This document shows, piece by piece, positions 11,531-21,674 of a DNA stretch of 64,000 nt (positions are counted from its first letter, which is position 1; each line of letters starts with the position of its first letter). This DNA comes from Hirundichthys speculiger (lineage: Eukaryota > Chordata > Actinopteri > Beloniformes > Exocoetidae), in assembly GCA_018398805.1 (NCBI GenBank), contig JAGFBZ010000863.1, positions 2,358,501 to 2,422,500 of the forward strand, in the 5' to 3' direction. Position numbers and translations under genes: made by a program. The notes beneath the pieces are model-generated. The model was not told the DNA's origin and did no database searches. It was given only the letters and a program-made list of their open reading frames with translations.

Positions 11531-12705
11531 CTCCTAGCGTCTGCTTCTGTTTTGTACTGTCTCTGTTGGATAACCAAAGCTGTGCATATTTGTTATTTTC
11601 AGTGCCTTGGGGGCAGGGAGTTTGCGGCACTTCTTAGTTAGTTGTTTCTTCATTACACCTTTCATATGTTCGGACAACTTAAGTCTCTCCATCCAGCCTT
11701 TATCTTATTTTCTAACCTTCTCCGGACTTTGCTATGTGTGTGTGTGTGTACACATCACAACACAGAAATCTTCCTCGTAATCAAAAAATGCCTAACCCTA
11801 AAATCATATTATACCTTAACTGACCCTTTTCTTCTTTAACTAACCAACAATGCAAGAAATAACAACACAAATACTAAAAGTTGCTCTTACTGTGATGATA
11901 AATTACAACCCTAACAAAAGCATTCCAAGTTTCTGCTCTATATTTGCCTTTTAAACAGCTCTATGCCCTTGGCCCTTTGGAGAAATACCTGCGATAAAAT
12001 GGTCTGTAAATCACGGTGACACAATTAGACAGCTTGAAGAGCTGGCATAATTCGACCTTCAATGGTGGATGACTGACAAGTGCATAAAGTACATGGTCAT
12101 AGTTCTGGAATGTGTTGCTTGTGTATTTAAGAATATTGCTCTCTTGTTTCTGGTGTTGAAAATAGTTGTGCAAGACCAATGGCATGCCACCTGTCTCCCA
12201 AAGTTAAGTTAACGTAACTGCTAAAAAGAGTGACAGCAATTTTAACATAAATTATGTTTGTCAAGTTTGGGTCTTTTATAATTTCGCTCTTTTTTGGGTC
12301 TATTATATTACTCCATCCTTGGTCCAGCAATGTTTGCAAATTTCCTTAATGAAACTAAAACTGCCAGGAATACATTTTACACACGTTTAACTCTGCAGCA
12401 GAGTTATCTTAGCAGCATAGTCTGTTGTGTTTCTGCACTGTGTACTTGTAATTCAAGTAGACTGTTATTTCATAAGCTTCATTTCAATGGTGCTTCAGAT
12501 TTAGATTTAGATTAGATTAAAAAGTTATAGATCTACTATGGATGAATCAAATTTACTCAGCTGATTAATACTGTAGTCAACTTACTACTAACATGAAACA
12601 GAACAGTCACATCTCACTTTAACTGCTGACATTACCATGAAAGCATAGGTTCATTAACGAGGGACAGGAAACCATGTCTGGCTCAATGTTGCCTCACAAA
12701 AAGTA
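11531..12705. other. Intergenic, nothing recognised
   Basis: AT-rich sequence without supported genes. A short GATTTA/GATTA repeat lies near 12497-12520. Confidence 0.5.
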
Positions 12706-13075
12706 CAGTGGTACCTCTACTTACGAAAGTCTCTACATACAAAATTTTCAGGTTACGAAACGCCTCAACGGGAAAATATTGCCTCTTGACGACGATAGCA
12801 GTTAAAAGGTAAATGAACATAATTTTTATTCTTTTCTTTACTCTTTGTTTTCTATTATATACAACTCTCATTTTATGTTAATTGTGCAGTAACCTAATTG
12901 TAAGATGTATTTTTGATGCATTTTTATGATTTACAAAAAAAAATTATGTCCGAATTTTGGGAGGGCTTGGAATGGATTGGGGTATTTACATGGAAAACGC
13001 GTCTCTGCTTACGTAATTTTCAAGTTACGAAACTACTTCCAGAACCAATTAATTTCGTAAGTAGAGGTACCACTG
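12706..13075. mobile_element. Tc1/mariner-type MITE, complete
   Basis: The ends CAGTGGTACCTCTACTTACG and CGTAAGTAGAGGTACCACTG are perfect inverted repeats, flanked by TA on both sides (12704-12705 and 13076-13077). Subterminal GGTTACGAAA motifs recur inward in both orientations. TA duplication plus these ends fit the Tc1/mariner/pogo superfamily. No transposase is encoded. Related copies lie at 39392-40090 and 63862-63949. Confidence 0.9.
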
Positions 13076-13666
13076 TATTACTATTTCGCTGGTCTTTTTT
13101 TTTGGTTTGACAGTGTCCATTGCCCCGGATATAGAAAGCTTGTTATATTTCTAAGGAATGGACAATGTTCATATAGGTTTTTCCTAGACTTTGTTAATCA
13201 AGTTCTTAATTGAGTGGTCAATAAGCCATTCTTTCATTCACACTATACTGATCTAGATGATCTTAATCTTTCTGTTGAGTCCTTGCAGTACTTTTCTATC
13301 ATACACACAATCACACTCTAGTGAATGTATTAAGGACAATGTGGGGTTTAGTGTCTAGCCCTAGGACAATTTGATATGTGGACTGTGAGTCCAGGAATCA
13401 AACCAATGAATAAATGAGTCTATTATTATGAAATACAGGCGTTTATTATCATGAAATATGTATCCATTATTATGAAATATTTCCCATTATTATGAAAAAA
13501 ATGTAGTTATTATGAAATATATTTTATTATTATTTAATCTTAGTTTAATGCATAATAGTTTATTTCAGAATGACTTTTTTATTTAAGAATGAGTTTACAT
13601 AATTGCTTCCTTTTTCATAAGAATGAGCTTTTACATAATGGCTTCGTTTTTCATAAGAATGAGCTT

Positions 13667-14990
13667 CAGAATCAGAATCAGAATCAGGTTTATTATTGTC
13701 ACTGAGCCAGCGTCCCAACACAGTGAAATTTGTCTTCCCAGTACACCGTCCAAGAGAAACATACAGAAACAACAACAACAACATATGGACAGGAGTCAAC
13801 GGTGCTTGGGTCAGTGCTATAAGAGCGCTTCTACCGTGTCAGAGAGTAGTACACTTAAGCACATGCCCAAGTACACCACCCTCCGGCCAGGGCACTTTTA
13901 GCAGAAGAAAATATGATCACATAGGGGATGGTGGGGGAGAGGATAAAAAAGAGGTGTCTCACACCACATGTCCTTGATCAGAGGCACATGTTGTGGGATT
14001 CACAAAAAAAACCTCAGCACAAGCATAACAAACGTATTATGAAGACATCATATGAGTCAGGAAAGAGGTGGGGGGAGGGGGAGTGTCCAGCTAAACAGTC
14101 TGTGCGCTCGCTGAGTGCCCAGTCCGTCAAGCGTGGAGGGGTAAAAACATCCAGGAGCCAGCGGAGGCAGTTGGGCATGGGGCGGGAAGTGTGTGCATGT
14201 GTATGTGTGTGCATAAGCCAGTGACCCCTGGTCTGGAGCCACAGGTGTTGTTTGGAAAGGGGAGGGGTCGGGAAGGAGCGTCAAAAAGTCATAATATTCA
14301 GGAGAGATTAGGTCGAAGGCCGGCCTTGAAGGCGAGCTTCGTTTCAGGGGAGCCAGATTCAGATAAGAGAAGAATGTTTTCAGTCAGGCTGACATAAATT
14401 CTGTTTGCCTTCAAAGTTTTTTGCTGGTCCATCTCGGCGGGAATAACTCCAATTGTCCGAATTACAGGTCAATTCTCCCTGAGCGGCGCTTGAACTTCTC
14501 CAGTATCGAATCCATTTCGCCAGAGTTCAAAACCGTCACTAGAATCCCTTCCAGTTTCTGGTTCAGCTCACCAAGAGCAGCAGTCTGAGTGTTCACAGTG
14601 GACTCATTCCCACACACACAGCAGGCAGGTTGGCGTCCAGGATGGCAGCTGCCGTGTAAATTTTCCGATACAGCAGGTATCCGCCAACTCCAAACAGCAG
14701 AAATCCTGTGATCATAAATCCCAATAGGTATACTTTGGTGTCCACAATGAACAAGGGGGGCAGACATCCCAGATTCCATCCAAAATCCTTGATGTATCCA
14801 GCCAGTGTTCCATCGGGATCGGAGGACTCTCCTGTGTCCTGTTTTCTCTTCGAGAAAAATTGATTAATTGCATTGAGAAACCAGCTGATCAGATCCATGA
14901 TTAGAGATTTGAATATTATGCCGAGTGAGGCTCCAAAAAAAGCTCAGACAAGACAAAAGAGAAGCAGCAGGGACAGATAGATGGGAGCTC
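13667..14990 (-). mobile_element. Retroposed sequence with (GATTCT)n tail, minus strand
   Basis: Read on the minus strand the 3' end has GACAAATTTCACTGTGTTGG, then AATAAAC and a tail of CTGATT units, a tail style common on fish retroposons. Upstream of this lies a CT/CA-rich stretch and the broken small-protein frame at 14462-14898. The 5' limit is estimated from the point where the smaller foldback element begins. No clean target duplication was found. Confidence 0.5.
14462..14898 (-). pseudogene. Broken frame for a small single-pass membrane protein
   Basis: On the minus strand ATG (14898-14896) opens MDLISWFLNAINQFFSKRKQ. A hydrophobic stretch LLGFMITGFLLFGVGGYLLY about 60 residues in would be one membrane segment. 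After DANLPA the frame must change to continue with STVNTQTAALGELNQKLEG and LEKFKRRSGRIDL, a heptad-like, probably helical tail ending at a stop at 14462. The break sits in a short TG/CA dinucleotide run near 14611-14620. Intact, the protein would be about 145 residues. I do not recognise the family. It lies inside a retroposed block, so it is likely element-borne or a captured gene. Confidence 0.5.
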
Positions 14991-15022
14991 ACAGAAATGC
15001 GACTGCCTCCACCGAGAGCACC

Positions 15023-15316
15023 AGTGGTTGACCTGAACACTCATTGGCTGATCCTTCTCCATTCTACGCTCTGACATCGACTAGTTTTGGCCATGAGGTC
15101 CCGTTAGCAGCGGGCCGTGGCACCTCAGTTTACGGTTAAAAGTTGACATCGACTAGGAAATGTAGCGTGAAATGTAGGGAAAACTTGATTTTTCCTTTTC
15201 TGACTTACTCCGAGAGGTAGCCAACAGGCTCGATGCGAGTCCCCCACCAACTAGTCGATGTCAGAGCGTAGAATGGAGAAGGATCAGCCAATGAGTGTTC
15301 AGGTCAACCACTGGTC
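15023..15316. mobile_element. Small foldback MITE
   Basis: An arm at about 15023-15090 beginning ACCAGTGGTTGACCTGAACA is matched by its inverse ending at about 15316 (TGTTCAGGTCAACCACTGGT). The arms are nearly perfect over roughly 65-68 bases, separated by about 160 bases. No coding capacity is present and no target duplication was identified. Confidence 0.82.
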
Positions 15317-15663
15317 CCGCCCAGTGGCAAAATGTCATTATTATGTAAAAGCTCATTCTTATGAAAAACGAAGCCATTATGTAAAAGCTTATTCTTATGA
15401 AAAAGGAAGTAATTATGTAAAAACTCATTCTTAGATTAAAAAAAAAAAAGCTATTCTAAAATAAACTATTATGCATTAAACTAAGATTAAATAAAAATAA
15501 AAAATAAATTTCATAAGTACTTACATTTTTTCATAATAATGGGAAATATTTCATAATAATAAACATGTATTTCATAATAATGGGAAACATTTCATAATAA
15601 TGGATACGTATTTCATAATAATATACGCCTGTATTTCATAATAATAGACTCATTTATTCATTG

Positions 15664-15988
15664 AATTATGATCCAAACGGGGCTCCATAAATCCGCAAAT
15701 GTTTTATTGTTAGCTTAGCTCATTTTCACACTATAGAAATTTTGCCATTGGTTGATTGCTATGCAGTTCAAACTACAAGACTCACTTTCTTTAATTGAGA
15801 GCCTTGAAATTGAGAAAGCACAAGTGGGAAGTAACCCTATGTGAGTTAATTTAAATGAAAATGGTCCAAGGGAAGAAACAAACACTGCAAGCTGTTTGAG
15901 CAATGTTTTTTTCTGAACACAAACATGAAAAGACAAGTCAAATAAATTACATAAAGGAATTAATTTGCACACATGAACACCATATATG
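15664..15988. other. Intergenic, nothing recognised
   Basis: Short AT-rich stretch between two transposons, without gene signals. Confidence 0.5.
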
Positions 15989-15996
15989 GTCTATAC

Positions 15997-16152
15997 CAGT
16001 GTTTCTCAATCCTGGTCCTCAAGTACCAGGGTTTCCCTGTTCCAGCACACCTGGCTCAAATTAAGGGGTCATTGACAGACATATGCAGACTTCGATGCCA
16101 AGTGAAGGAGGTGATTGATTCATTTGAATTTGACCAGGATTGAGAAACACAG
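15997..16152. mobile_element. hAT-type MITE with CAGTGTTTCTCAA ends
   Basis: The ends CAGTGTTTCTCAATCCTGGT and CCAGGATTGAGAAACACAG are inverted repeats. The flanks GTCTATAC and GTCTAAAG match in 6 of 8 positions and look like a decayed 8-bp duplication. At 156 bp it is non-coding. Confidence 0.85.
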
Positions 16153-16200
16153 GTCTAAAGAGAACTGAAGATTAATTTTTTAAAAAATGTAATGAAAATG

Positions 16201-16335
16201 TGGCCGCATGCAGTCCTATAGTGAACTGGTGGCCTGCCCAGGATTTTGCTTGAAGACAGCTTGAGATAGACTCCAGCAGATCCCATGACCTGGATAGGAA
16301 GAGGTAGGTATGGATCATAGATGGATGGATAGAAG
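16201..16335 (+). repeat. Fish LINE/SINE 3' tail with (TGGA)n
   Basis: The unit GAACTGGTGGCCTGCCCAGG, followed by TTGAGATAGACTCCAGCAG and ATGGATGGATAG, matches the well-known fish tail that reads 'action-of-dividing' GGCGACCTGTCCAGG...GGATAGGCTCCAGC...GGATGGATGG on L2-type LINEs and their SINEs. It is old and diverged. Confidence 0.7.
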
Positions 16336-18072
16336 TAGCTGCTTGCTCGTATTGTGGTATGGCGTATTTTGTCTTGTTGAATGCTTACTACATTTCACCC
16401 TGGTTTTCTTTCCTCAAGGTGATATCACTCGATGCCCAGCTCTCTCAGTGGCTGCTGATTAAATTGGGAGTTTCATATCTTTTGCATATAACTTCGCTTT
16501 GATACCAGACTAGTATTGCGTAGAAGTATATTACATGATCCAACACTTGATCCAGATGATCTTCTTCCACTCAGAAATGTTTTCTGGGTGCAGTTATCAG
16601 GTTGCGCAGGTACATAAAGGAATATCCGCAAGATGTGAACATCTTGAACATCATAACATGTGCCTGCGTATCCTCAATGGCGGTGGTGCCTTGAAATTAA
16701 GTGAATTAGACATTTTTGTGTCATGAAGAGAACCACACTCAGAGCTGCTCTAAAAATACTTGAATAAAACTCATAAGCTCTTATATGTATGATAGATACG
16801 AAGAAATTATATCAAACACCTGTAAGCCTTCTGATACAGCGCTACTTAGCAAAATAGCTTAGCTTTGTTTTGTTGTGATGGGGAAAAGGTTAGCCTTTGC
16901 CGACAAAGTCGAACAGAATAAAACCTCAGTCTTAATGTCTATCAAACACGCGCACAAATACCTGTGGACATAGCTCACTGGTTTATTAACCACCCGTTAA
17001 TAAAGTTCAACCCCTGACATTCAGGTTAAGGCAGACCAGCAATGCAAACTCATTAGAGAAGGACTCGGCCACATTGCAGCCATCTTATTACATTCTGTTC
17101 TTAACTTCTCACCATCTCCTCTTTCTGTCTCATATAGCACACATTACATAATTACACTTTAAAAAGTTATTTCGGTATAATTTGTCGCAATCTAATTTCC
17201 AAAATCATTTAGCATATGTTTAAATCGTCTTCGTGCCGGATATAGTTAGCATGCAGTCAATACGAGTAACATCCTTTCTCGTTTTGGTCATGCCCGAAAG
17301 GCCACCCAAGCAGACTGGCACTCGAAACATGACGTTAAGAAGCTGTACATTAGATACGTTATAAATATACATCCAGAGCAGCATAAGTTTCTCAGTGACA
17401 TGTAGCTACTTTAATGCCAGGGCAAAATTGGTAATCTTGTCATAAGGCTGTCATACAATTTCATATTTTCTAAACCACTTGTCTGGACAACTGAGAGGGA
17501 TTCGCTCATGTGCACATCTCCCCTTGTATTCTTGACCAAATATGCTTCACATTTATATTTTAACAACACTGACAGGTGGTCTCATAATGTTCGTGGTCAA
17601 GGGCTCAGTTGTTTTCCAAAGCACGCTCAGCTCGAACAGTTTTATGGTTTGGTGCATGAAGTATGACGATGGATATAATTAGGCTGCTATAACACAGATA
17701 AAAATACATTTTCAACTATTTTCAATATTTCATTAATTTCTCCTTAGTCTTTTTCTCCATGGAGGCTGTCATAGTAGTTGGCGCAATTTCACTTCAGTTC
17801 TATTTATTTTTATAGTGCAAAGGTGAGCAAAGGCAGTCTCAGAGGACTTTACAAAGAGAGTAAAACTATTCAATATTTTAAGTTCAAATTAAAACATTCC
17901 AGTGCACTCCAGGTATCATCAAATTGTGTTCCACTTATGTACAATTTGTAATAATAATTTAAAATCCAATTAATTGCAATTCTATTACTAGAATTGTTGC
18001 ATATTAAATATGAGTTTTTTTCTTTTGATATATGCTTAGATTTACCTAATTTTAACAAGCTCTCTCTTTTAG
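16336..18072. other. Intergenic; one old LINE tail
   Basis: No gene is supported. At 17790-17860 a minus-strand L2-type tail is visible (AGTTCTATTTATTTTTATAG on the plus strand, the inverse of a ...AATAAAT...GAACT tail). The rest is AT-rich and featureless. Confidence 0.5.
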
Positions 18073-18198
18073 TTTGGGGGTTGTGCAGCCAAGTTCACCA
18101 AGTATGGTGAGGACATCTACTCTGCAGGTTTAGCCACCAACTGTGGACACTGGCTGCAAAAATACATCATGTCTGCACCCAAAGATGGAATATTTTAA
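18073..18198 (+). other. Coding-like fragment of unknown origin
   Basis: A pyrimidine tract ending in TTTTAG at 18072 precedes 41 open codons with gene-like composition (FGGCAAKFTKYGEDIYSAG, then NCGHWLQKYIMSAPKDG), ending at TAA. This could be a terminal exon, a processed pseudogene piece or a transposon remnant. No partner exon was found and I do not recognise the protein. Confidence 0.2.
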
Positions 18199-18359
18199 CT
18201 TCATTTTTCAAAGTGGGAGGAAATAGAGCCATGTTGTATGTGGATGGCAGCTGAGACTATCTCCTTTTGAACAACTTTATATTCACAAATTGTAGGAATT
18301 TCTGGAATTATTGCTAAAAATGTGTAGTTGGAAGATAAAGCTTTATGTTGCCATTACAA

Positions 18360-18640
18360 ATCCTGGCTGGGGCCTTTCTTTGTGGCATTTGCATGTTCTC
18401 CACATGCTTGTGTGGGTTTTCTCAGGTTAGTCTCCATTGGTGTAGAAACAGACTAAAAGGTCATTCAAAATTGTTCATAAGACTGTGAGGGAGGATGCTT
18501 GGTTGTTTATCGGATGGACTGGCAGTCTGTCCAGGCTGTAAGTTGCCTTTTACCCAGTAACAACAGGAATGGGCCCCAGCATCCTTCCAGGGTGAATCAT
18601 AGAAGATGGAAGGAAAGTTATGGGTACCAAAAGCCCGGTG
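18360..18640 (+). repeat. Old L2-tail/SINE repeat
   Basis: It contains TTTGCATGTTCTCCACATGC, TGTGGGTTTTCTCAGG, CGGATGGACTGGCAGTCTGT and GGGCCCCAGCATCC in the order seen in the abundant fish family that ends in GGATAGGCTCCAG-type tails. Diverged and non-coding. Confidence 0.65.
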
Positions 18641-18829
18641 TAATGATGTGTGATGTGATCTAGACTTTAATGTTCCATAACTTTATAAAGGCACAGAGGT
18701 TATATGTTTTCTAAGAAAAATCCCATCTGTAGTTTGTAGCCAAACCACGCCTAAAGATACCCTGTGCTTCTCATCCAGATAACAGTGAAAACGCACAAAA
18801 GCCCTGATGCTGCACTAGAGTTTGTATTA

Positions 18830-19061
18830 ACTTTAATTCGTGGGCCATGCTCTGTCGAGGGAAGTCTCCGTGCTTCTGTAAATAAATCGAGCAAATACGT
18901 TCAAGTCGACGTTGTTGACTTTTATTCTGAAAAGGTCAAACGGAAGTGTGTCACGCTGACCGTGATGGCGGAACGAGAGTTATGACGCTAACGACTGCGA
19001 GCTGAAAAAGAATCAGGAGCATCTAATATTAACAAAGGTCCAAGTCAGCTCACTGTAGAAG
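18830..19061 (+). promoter_or_regulatory. Candidate CpG-rich promoter and non-coding first exon (possibly znf638)
   Basis: This block is richer in CpG than its surroundings. It carries an ETS-type site CGGAAGTG at 18941-18948 and GATGGCGG at 18964-18971 (YY1-like), with no TATA box, the usual make-up of vertebrate housekeeping promoters. A donor (GAAG|GTATTT) follows 19061. The ATG in GATGGCGG opens only a six-codon frame. It lies 9.5 kb upstream of the first znf638 exon that I can place, on the same strand. The link to znf638 is an inference. Confidence 0.4.
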
Positions 19062-20572
19062 GTATTTATTTAATGTGTAGTAAACACGCGAAAGGTTCAG
19101 TTACCCATAATATGTTACGGACATGCTGGTAGTAGTGTTTTCCTCTGGCTAACATTAGGCAGCTAGGTAGGTAAGTAAACTAAAATGGCTGGAAAGTGTG
19201 GGGGTCTACATGGGCGGCTCGGTGTTTGTCAGTTTATATCATCTATCTGAATAAATTGCGTATTTCTTACATTGCAACACGGGATGTTGTGCAAACACAT
19301 CTACGTGTATGGATTGATTCGATAGATTGCGCATGTGTATTTTGCAGGTTTTAACGAGCTGAAAGACAGGCATTACGCATGTAGAAGTAAAGACTAAACA
19401 CTCGGATGGATGTCTGTTGTGGAGGCCTGTATCTGCGCCATGCAGGGGTCTCTTGATCACACTCACGCACGCGCATACGCTATCATATTTGCATTTGAGT
19501 GAAGTATAAAACTCAGCACGGTGCAGTGTTATTAGTTTGTAATAATTTGAATGCATTCATATTTTGCAGAAAATAATAACCGAGCACTGTACACAAATGC
19601 TGAAGCGTCATTATGTAAGGTAGCGCCTTACAGTCGCCTATTTACTTAACAAGACATTTCTAAATTAAGTAATACAGATATCCGGACAGAGCATTTTTTT
19701 TCTTCTTAAATAAGGTTAATCTCAATTTGAATTGTAAAATATTCTTCTTAATCCAAAATGACCTACAGAGGTTTGCTGATTTTATTTTATTGTTATTTTT
19801 TAGTTCGTATCTCATCCACACACTAATTTGATGTTCACACAGCTTTGGTGAGTTTGACCCTCAAAAGCATAAAATTTTGCTGTTTCAGTTTGGAAATGCT
19901 GCTGTTATGGCCTAATGTGGAAGAAGAAAATGAAACCATTTAGAAATTATGGCATTTTTGCGCAGATTTGTTCTTCTTGGCCACTCTGTATCTTCTACTA
20001 CCAAGCTTTTATGTTATATGATCATCACTGAAAAATGACACACAGCCACATTTTAATGACATATAACAACGGCATGAAGACAGAAGAGCAAGTGCTGCTG
20101 ATTTTGCTGTCGTTGATATCAGCAGTTGTCATGTAACAATTCTACAGCTGCATTTATGCACAAGAGTCAAGCAGCTAATTTCTGCATTTAAAGTTTCTGC
20201 AACAAAAGCTGTTTACAGCAGATCGTGGGTGATCATGTGATATGCATTCTTTCTACTGTAATGTAGATGGTGCTCTTTCCTGACAGAGTTGAAACTCTGA
20301 TGCTGTCACAGATTGGTTTTTAAAGAAAACTGCAAACCTGATTGCTCTGGCCATTTTGTGCTGCTTCATGACTTGCAGGCTCTTCAGTGGTCCTCAGTAT
20401 CATTCAGCTTCTCTTGACTTGGGATCTGACTGGTGGGAGTACTTCTGTCTCCTTCTTCTGTTCCTTAAGAGATGAACTGAAAGTCTGCAGCACAAGTGAA
20501 GGTTCATTTTTTATGTCCTGCCAAACTAACCAAGGCTGCTGAGTGAAGAACGGGCACCACTAGTTGCCTATT
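19062..20572. other. Intergenic or first intron, nothing recognised
   Basis: No coding exon or element end is recognised. If the block at 18830-19061 is the znf638 first exon, this is intron. Confidence 0.4.
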
Positions 20573-20580
20573 ATCTAGAA

Positions 20581-20805
20581 CAGTGATTTTCAGCCCTGGT
20601 CCTCCAGGCACCCTATCCAGCAGGTTTTAGATGTTTCCCCTTCTTCTTCACACTGTGATACAAGTGGCTGTGTCATCAACAGACTTGTTCAGACTTTGAG
20701 GACAACCTGATAATGACCATTAATTAAAATCAGGTGTGTTGAAGCTGGGAAACCTCTAAAACCTGTTGGATAGTGTGCCTCGAGGACCAGGGTTGAAAAT
20801 CACTG
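20581..20805. mobile_element. hAT-type MITE A in a doubly used site
   Basis: The ends CAGTGATTTTCAGCCCTGGT and CCAGGGTTGAAAATCACTG are inverted repeats. It is flanked by perfect 8-bp copies of ATCTAGAA at 20573-20580 and 20806-20813. It is non-coding, 225 bp. Confidence 0.93.
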
Positions 20806-20813
20806 ATCTAGAA

Positions 20814-21039
20814 CACAGGTGTCAAACTGATCCGTGAAAGGGCCGCGTGGCTGCAGGTTTTTGTTCCAACCATGCAGCAGCACAGCTGACTTGTTTTTAG
20901 TCTAATCAACTAGTTGTCTTCACTAAAGGTCTGAACCAGTTTCAGTTGGTTGAGTAAAACAAGTCAGCTGTGTTTCTGCATGGTTGGAACAAAAACCTGC
21001 AGCCACACGGCCCTTTCACGGATCAGTTTGACACCCATG
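20814..21039. mobile_element. hAT-type MITE B, near-perfect palindrome, in the same site
   Basis: Two arms of about 100 bases are almost exact inverses. The left arm starts CACAGGTGTCAAACTGATCC, and the right arm ends with its inverse, in slightly diverged form. It is flanked by perfect ATCTAGAA copies at 20806-20813 and 21040-21047, the first of which it shares with MITE A. A fragment of the same family lies at 23727-23800. Confidence 0.93.
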
Positions 21040-21047
21040 ATCTAGAA

Positions 21048-21674
21048 TAATAGAGTTGGGGTCTGTAAGTGGAATGAAGGAATTAATGGATGGCAGTTGA
21101 CTGTGATGTTCATTTATTAATTTGCCACAGACTACTTCACTTATTAATTCATTAAGATCTAATGTACCTTGGATTATGCAGATATTGGTTTGAAATATTC
21201 ACAGTGGAGCAAATTCACATTTGTGTCGACTGCACGTCTGTTGTTTTATTTGCAAAAATTAGGAATCACATTTTTACCTGTTTTCCTGTGCTGACTTCAA
21301 CTGTTTCCAGTCAATAGGCAGGGATTTAGATGTGCTTGTTTAGATTTTCCTTTCTGCATCTAGACAGCAGAGCTCGTGTCAGTTTAAAGAGACTTTAAAC
21401 AAATAGGGAACTTGAGCTGGGATTAGACCACAATGATGATTTTTGCAATAGTAATCTTTTAAAAAATTGAAAAAAAAAGAGGATTTTTTTTTTTATACTT
21501 CTTTTTTTTTTAATGTAATCCTGGATTAAACATGTATGTACTTCAACCCAGGATTCAATCACATCTGCTCCTAAAAATATTTGTTAAATGCTGGTAAGAT
21601 TGATTTAATGAGATGTGAATTGTTTCTGTGGTGTTTTCTACGTCTAGGACCACACAAACACACACAAAAATCAC
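21048..21674. other. Intergenic, nothing recognised
   Basis: AT-rich sequence with T- and A-runs near 21460-21520. No gene is seen. Confidence 0.5.

Larger units (their letters stand above)
13404..15663. mobile_element. Composite inverted-repeat (foldback-like) element
   Basis: The left arm (13404-13666) and right arm (15349-15663) are inverted copies of each other. The outer ends read CAATGAATAAATGAGTC and GACTCATTTATTCATTG, and the inner ends share the motif AAGAATGAGCTT. Each arm is built from degenerate units around TTATTATGAAATA, so the arms are themselves repetitive. The 1.7-kb interior holds a retroposed sequence (13667-14990) and a second, smaller inverted-repeat element (15023-15316). 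No obvious target duplication is seen. The superfamily is unknown to me. Confidence 0.75.

Noticed and set aside
19239..19556. Minus-strand frame of 105 codons next to the CpG-rich block
   Set aside because: No known motif, and the codons are not gene-like. A divergent promoter gene was considered but nothing supports it.
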